From contig CALUTI010000010.1 of assembly GCA_944323695.1 (NCBI GenBank), positions 1 to 42,833 of the forward strand: a stretch of 42,833 nucleotides of DNA. Direction: 5' to 3'. This document shows, piece after piece, positions 41,053 to 42,833 of the stretch; the stretch's first letter is position 1, and the number at the start of each line of letters is the position of its first letter. The stretch comes from Candidatus Gastranaerophilales bacterium (lineage in GTDB: Bacteria; Cyanobacteriota; Vampirovibrionia; Gastranaerophilales; Gastranaerophilaceae). A program made the position numbers and the translations under genes. The notes under the pieces are model-generated. The model was given only the letters and a program-made list of their open reading frames with translations, searched no databases and was not told where the DNA came from.

Positions 41053-41081
41053 ATAATACCCTATAGGGGTATATTTGTCAA
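41053..41081 (-). promoter_or_regulatory. Copper-regulated promoter with CsoR box 1
   Basis: Minus strand TTGACA (41081-41076), 17-base spacer, TATTAT (41058-41053). The spacer holds the palindrome 41056-41072 (ataccctataggggtat on the plus strand), close to the known CsoR operator with a GGGTAT arm at each end. Apo-CsoR would block the promoter. Confidence 0.8.
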
Positions 41082-41107
41082 GTGGTCTTTTTATGATAAA
41101 TCGTGTA

Positions 41108-41467
41108 TTAATCCATCTCACCCTTGTAGGCGCAGGGGATATTTTCTTCTTTTAAATAATTCATTCCCCACTTGTTTAACTCAATAATTGCAGGAATAAG
41201 TGTTTCACCTCTTTTAGTGAGAGAATATTCAGTTTTTGGCGGCACTACGGGATAAAGTTTTCGTTTGATTATTCCATCTGTTTCAAGTTCTTTTAACTGT
41301 TGTATAAGCATTTTGGGAGTTGCGTGTGAAATCAATTTTTGTAGTTCATTATATCTCAATGTTTTATTTATAAGGTGTCCGATTATAACTCCTTTGTATT
41401 TCCCACCGATTATCTCCATTGTTGCCTCAAGCGGACATTTATATTCATCTTTCTTATGCTTAGTCAT
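41108..41467 (-). CDS. HxlR-family transcriptional regulator
   Basis: A 119-residue winged-helix regulator (CPLEATMEIIGGKYKGVIIGHL, RYNELQKLISHATPKMLIQQLKELE, PPKTEYSLTKRGETL). It is divergent from the MBL hydrolase gene at 41575, its likely target, with both promoters in the 107-base gap. C11 at the HxlR-conserved position may sense a reactive electrophile or redox change. Confidence 0.9.
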   Translation of the reverse strand: MTKHKKDEYKCPLEATMEIIGGKYKGVIIGHLINKTLRYNELQKLISHATPKMLIQQLKELETDGIIKRKLYPVVPPKTEYSLTKRGETLIPAIIELNKWGMNYLKEENIPCAYKGEMD

Positions 41468-41499
41468 AATTAAAGTCCCTAATTTACTTTTTGGTAAGT

Positions 41500-41527
41500 A
41501 TTATACAAAAAAGTGCATTCTTGTCAA
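41500..41527 (-). promoter_or_regulatory. HxlR promoter in the divergent gap
   Basis: Minus strand TTGACA (41527-41522), 16-base spacer, TATAAT (41505-41500). A near palindrome of acttttt and aaaaagt surrounds the -10 box and may be the HxlR site. The hydrolase gene has AAAGGAGG before ATG 41575. Confidence 0.65.
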
Positions 41528-41574
41528 AATGATAATAAATGTATAAAATTGCTTTATTAAAGGAGGAAATCTAA

Positions 41575-42366
41575 ATGAAAATTACACAGGTAAGAAGTGC
41601 AACAATTATAGTTGAATATAATAATACAAAATTTTTAATTGACCCATGGCTTATGCCCAAAGATTATATGCCCGGGTTTGATGTTGCAATAAATTCCGAT
41701 GTCAGACAGCCAAGAGTGGAGCTGCCTTTTGGAATTGAAAAAATTGTTGATGTTGATGCTGTTATTATCACTCATATCCACCCTGACCACTGGGATGAAT
41801 TTGCAGAAAAAGCTCTGGATAAAAATATAAAAGTTTTTGTTCAATCTTCTGTTGATAAAGACTACGTTATCTCAAAGGGTTTTACAAATGTTGAGATTAT
41901 ACAAGAATCCGGAATAGAATATAATGCCATAACCCTATACAAAACAGGAACTCAACATGGCAAAAGAGAGATAATAAAACCGTTATGTGATTCTGTTGGC
42001 TTGCCTTATGATGCAATGGGTGTTGTTTTTAAATCAAATAATGAAAAATCATTGTATATTGCAGGCGATACAATTTGGTGTGAGGAAGTAAAAGATGTCT
42101 TAGGCAAATACAAGCCTGAAGTTATAGTAGTAAATGCCTGTGCGGCAACTCTTTTGAACGGAGAACGCATAATTATGAATATTGAAGATGTAAAAAATGT
42201 TTTGGATGCTGCGCCTGACGCAAAAGTAATTGCAAGTCATTTAGATACAGTCAGCCATCTTTCTGTTACAAGAGAAGATTTAAAAGAATTTAAAACTAAA
42301 AATAATATTGGTAATCTGTTAATCCCTGATGATGGAGAAACGCTTGATTTTATAGGCAATAATTAA
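41575..42366 (+). CDS. UlaG-like MBL-fold metal-dependent hydrolase
   Basis: A 263-residue hydrolase of the UlaG/metal-dependent hydrolase branch. The zinc motif HIHPDH is at 67-72; LIDPW near residue 21, YIAGDTIWC around 160 (metal Asp) and ASHLDTVSH near 222 follow the family. No signal peptide. The substrate is not evident. An HxlR regulator is divergent, which suggests induction by a toxic compound. Confidence 0.88.
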   Translation: MKITQVRSATIIVEYNNTKFLIDPWLMPKDYMPGFDVAINSDVRQPRVELPFGIEKIVDVDAVIITHIHPDHWDEFAEKALDKNIKVFVQSSVDKDYVISKGFTNVEIIQESGIEYNAITLYKTGTQHGKREIIKPLCDSVGLPYDAMGVVFKSNNEKSLYIAGDTIWCEEVKDVLGKYKPEVIVVNACAATLLNGERIIMNIEDVKNVLDAAPDAKVIASHLDTVSHLSVTREDLKEFKTKNNIGNLLIPDDGETLDFIGNN

Positions 42367-42394
42367 AATTTTATACTAATGAAGTTGCTCAACC

Positions 42395-42422
42395 CAAGGT
42401 CGGAAAAATTTTCCCGACCTTG
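42395..42422. terminator. Terminator of the MBL hydrolase gene
   Basis: Stem 42395-42403/42414-42422 (caaggtcgg/ccgaccttg), extended inside by ggaaaa/ttttcc with one bulge, followed by a T-rich stretch. Confidence 0.8.
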
Positions 42423-42493
42423 TTTCAAATTCTCAAACCTTATGATATTTTTGTGAAAATTTGCGGAACTGGACTATTCCTAAATAATCAAAT

Positions 42494-42671
42494 TATCCGT
42501 ACAGTTCAAATTTGGTGCGTATCTCACTGATAATATACAAATCTCAATCTATCCGTACAGTCCAGAAAAAGTCCAGTTTTCCAGTTTGATTTTTTTGGAA
42601 CACTTAATTTTTCCGACCCGAAAACGCCCACACAAAGCCTGCTTTACCAAAATAATCTATCTAGCCGTACA
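42494..42671 (+). repeat. CCGTACA repeats in the gap before tRNA-Met
   Basis: The gap 42423-42720 has no gene. CCGTACA occurs at 42497, 42553 and 42665; the first two sit in an identical 12-mer (tatccgtacagt at 42494-42505 and 42550-42561). Start distances are 56 and 112 bases. CTGGAC/GTCCAG words are scattered between them. Confidence 0.5.
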
Positions 42672-42720
42672 AATCAACCTGGACAAAAAACTACATTTAA
42701 TCTATAACTTTTTAAAAAAT

Positions 42721-42754
42721 AAAAAAGAGATAAGTTTAAACTTATCTCTTTTTT
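42721..42754 (-). terminator. Terminator of the tRNA-Met gene
   Basis: A perfect 34-base palindrome (arms of 17, with a run of A/T at each end) three bases after the tRNA 3' end. It gives a strong hairpin with a U run on the minus strand. Confidence 0.9.
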
Positions 42755-42756
42755 AT

Positions 42757-42830
42757 TAGCAAGGGAGAGATTCGAACTCTCGACCTCACGGGTATGAGCC
42801 GTGCGCTCTCACCAACTGAGCTACCTTGCC
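42757..42830 (-). tRNA. tRNA-Met (CAT), elongator
   Basis: A 74-nt cloverleaf: acceptor GGCAAGG/CCTTGCT with a G-U first pair, D arm GCTC...GAGC, anticodon stem CACGG/CCGTG with loop CTCATAC (anticodon CAT), T arm GAGAG-TTCGAAT-CTCTC, discriminator A. The CCA is not encoded. The anticodon stem lacks the three G-C pairs of initiator tRNA and the acceptor lacks its C-A mismatch, so it is an elongator or possibly the lysidine-modified Ile tRNA; similarity to Bacillus elongator Met makes the first more likely. Confidence 0.93.
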
Positions 42831-42833
42831 ACA

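Overview
The window is AT-rich DNA from a fermentative bacterium with a Gram-negative type envelope: it carries a TolC-family channel, OmpA-domain protein, periplasmic adaptor and signal peptides. Three prepilin-like genes whose N-terminus reads GFTLAEVLITLGIIG, together with the other gene content, fit the gut lineage Candidatus Gastranaerophilales (Vampirovibrionia, 'Melainabacteria'). That placement is inference from recognition and was not searched. The organism has a strong sigma70-like promoter style (TTGNNN-17-TATAAT), and several genes place the -10 box only 6-7 nt before the ATG with no Shine-Dalgarno, suggesting leaderless mRNAs.

Layout. 1-479: an array of perfect hairpins without a gene. 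480-1688: iron alcohol dehydrogenase. 8114-1719 (minus strand): a run of hom, thrC, a TPR protein, a metallophosphoesterase, an MBL hydrolase, a second TPR protein and an AlkD-like protein, several of them overlapping. 8370-9570: prepilin 1 with a long leader and a poly-G promoter. 9574-11232: uvrC lacking its C-terminal HhH region. 14544-11233 (minus): a MotA/ZorA-like and OmpA/ZorB-like stator pair, a UPF0210/PFL protein and a small unknown protein. 15027-16897: zinc-ribbon protein, then prepilin 2 with the same leader and promoter as prepilin 1. 16898-22204: GAF-GGDEF-HD-GYP protein, ArsB/NhaD transporter, GT39-type glycosyltransferase. 22287-25261: beta carbonic anhydrase, Cys-rich peptide, ParDE, and a membrane peptide plus ferritin-like protein. 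25274-27513: GH13-like protein, a candidate type I toxin-antitoxin locus, ferritin. 27546-29598: prepilin 3, broken or switched off by a poly-G tract, then parvulin, Ogt and HxlR. 30412-37138: a TetR-TolC-HlyD-ABC-permease-permease efflux operon of the E. coli cecR/ybhGFSR type. 37176-39063: carboxymuconolactone-decarboxylase-like protein and alpha/beta hydrolase. 39300-40271: CheR-like methyltransferase between two 46-bp direct repeats. 40515-41081: metallothionein-like peptide and CsoR with two CsoR boxes. 41108-42366: HxlR regulator divergent from an UlaG-like MBL hydrolase. 42757-42830: elongator tRNA-Met.

The observations that most deserve follow-up are: (1) a 24-codon hydrophobic peptide gene whose own Shine-Dalgarno is sequestered, opposed by a strongly promoted convergent antisense RNA, which looks like a type I toxin-antitoxin locus; (2) homopolymeric G tracts attached to all three prepilin genes, one of them inside the coding region and out of frame at its present length of nine, which suggests phase variation; (3) a roughly 200-nt leader shared by prepilins 1 and 2 with compensatory base changes, which suggests a structured RNA; (4) palindromic repeats inserted in frame three times within one ABC ATPase gene.
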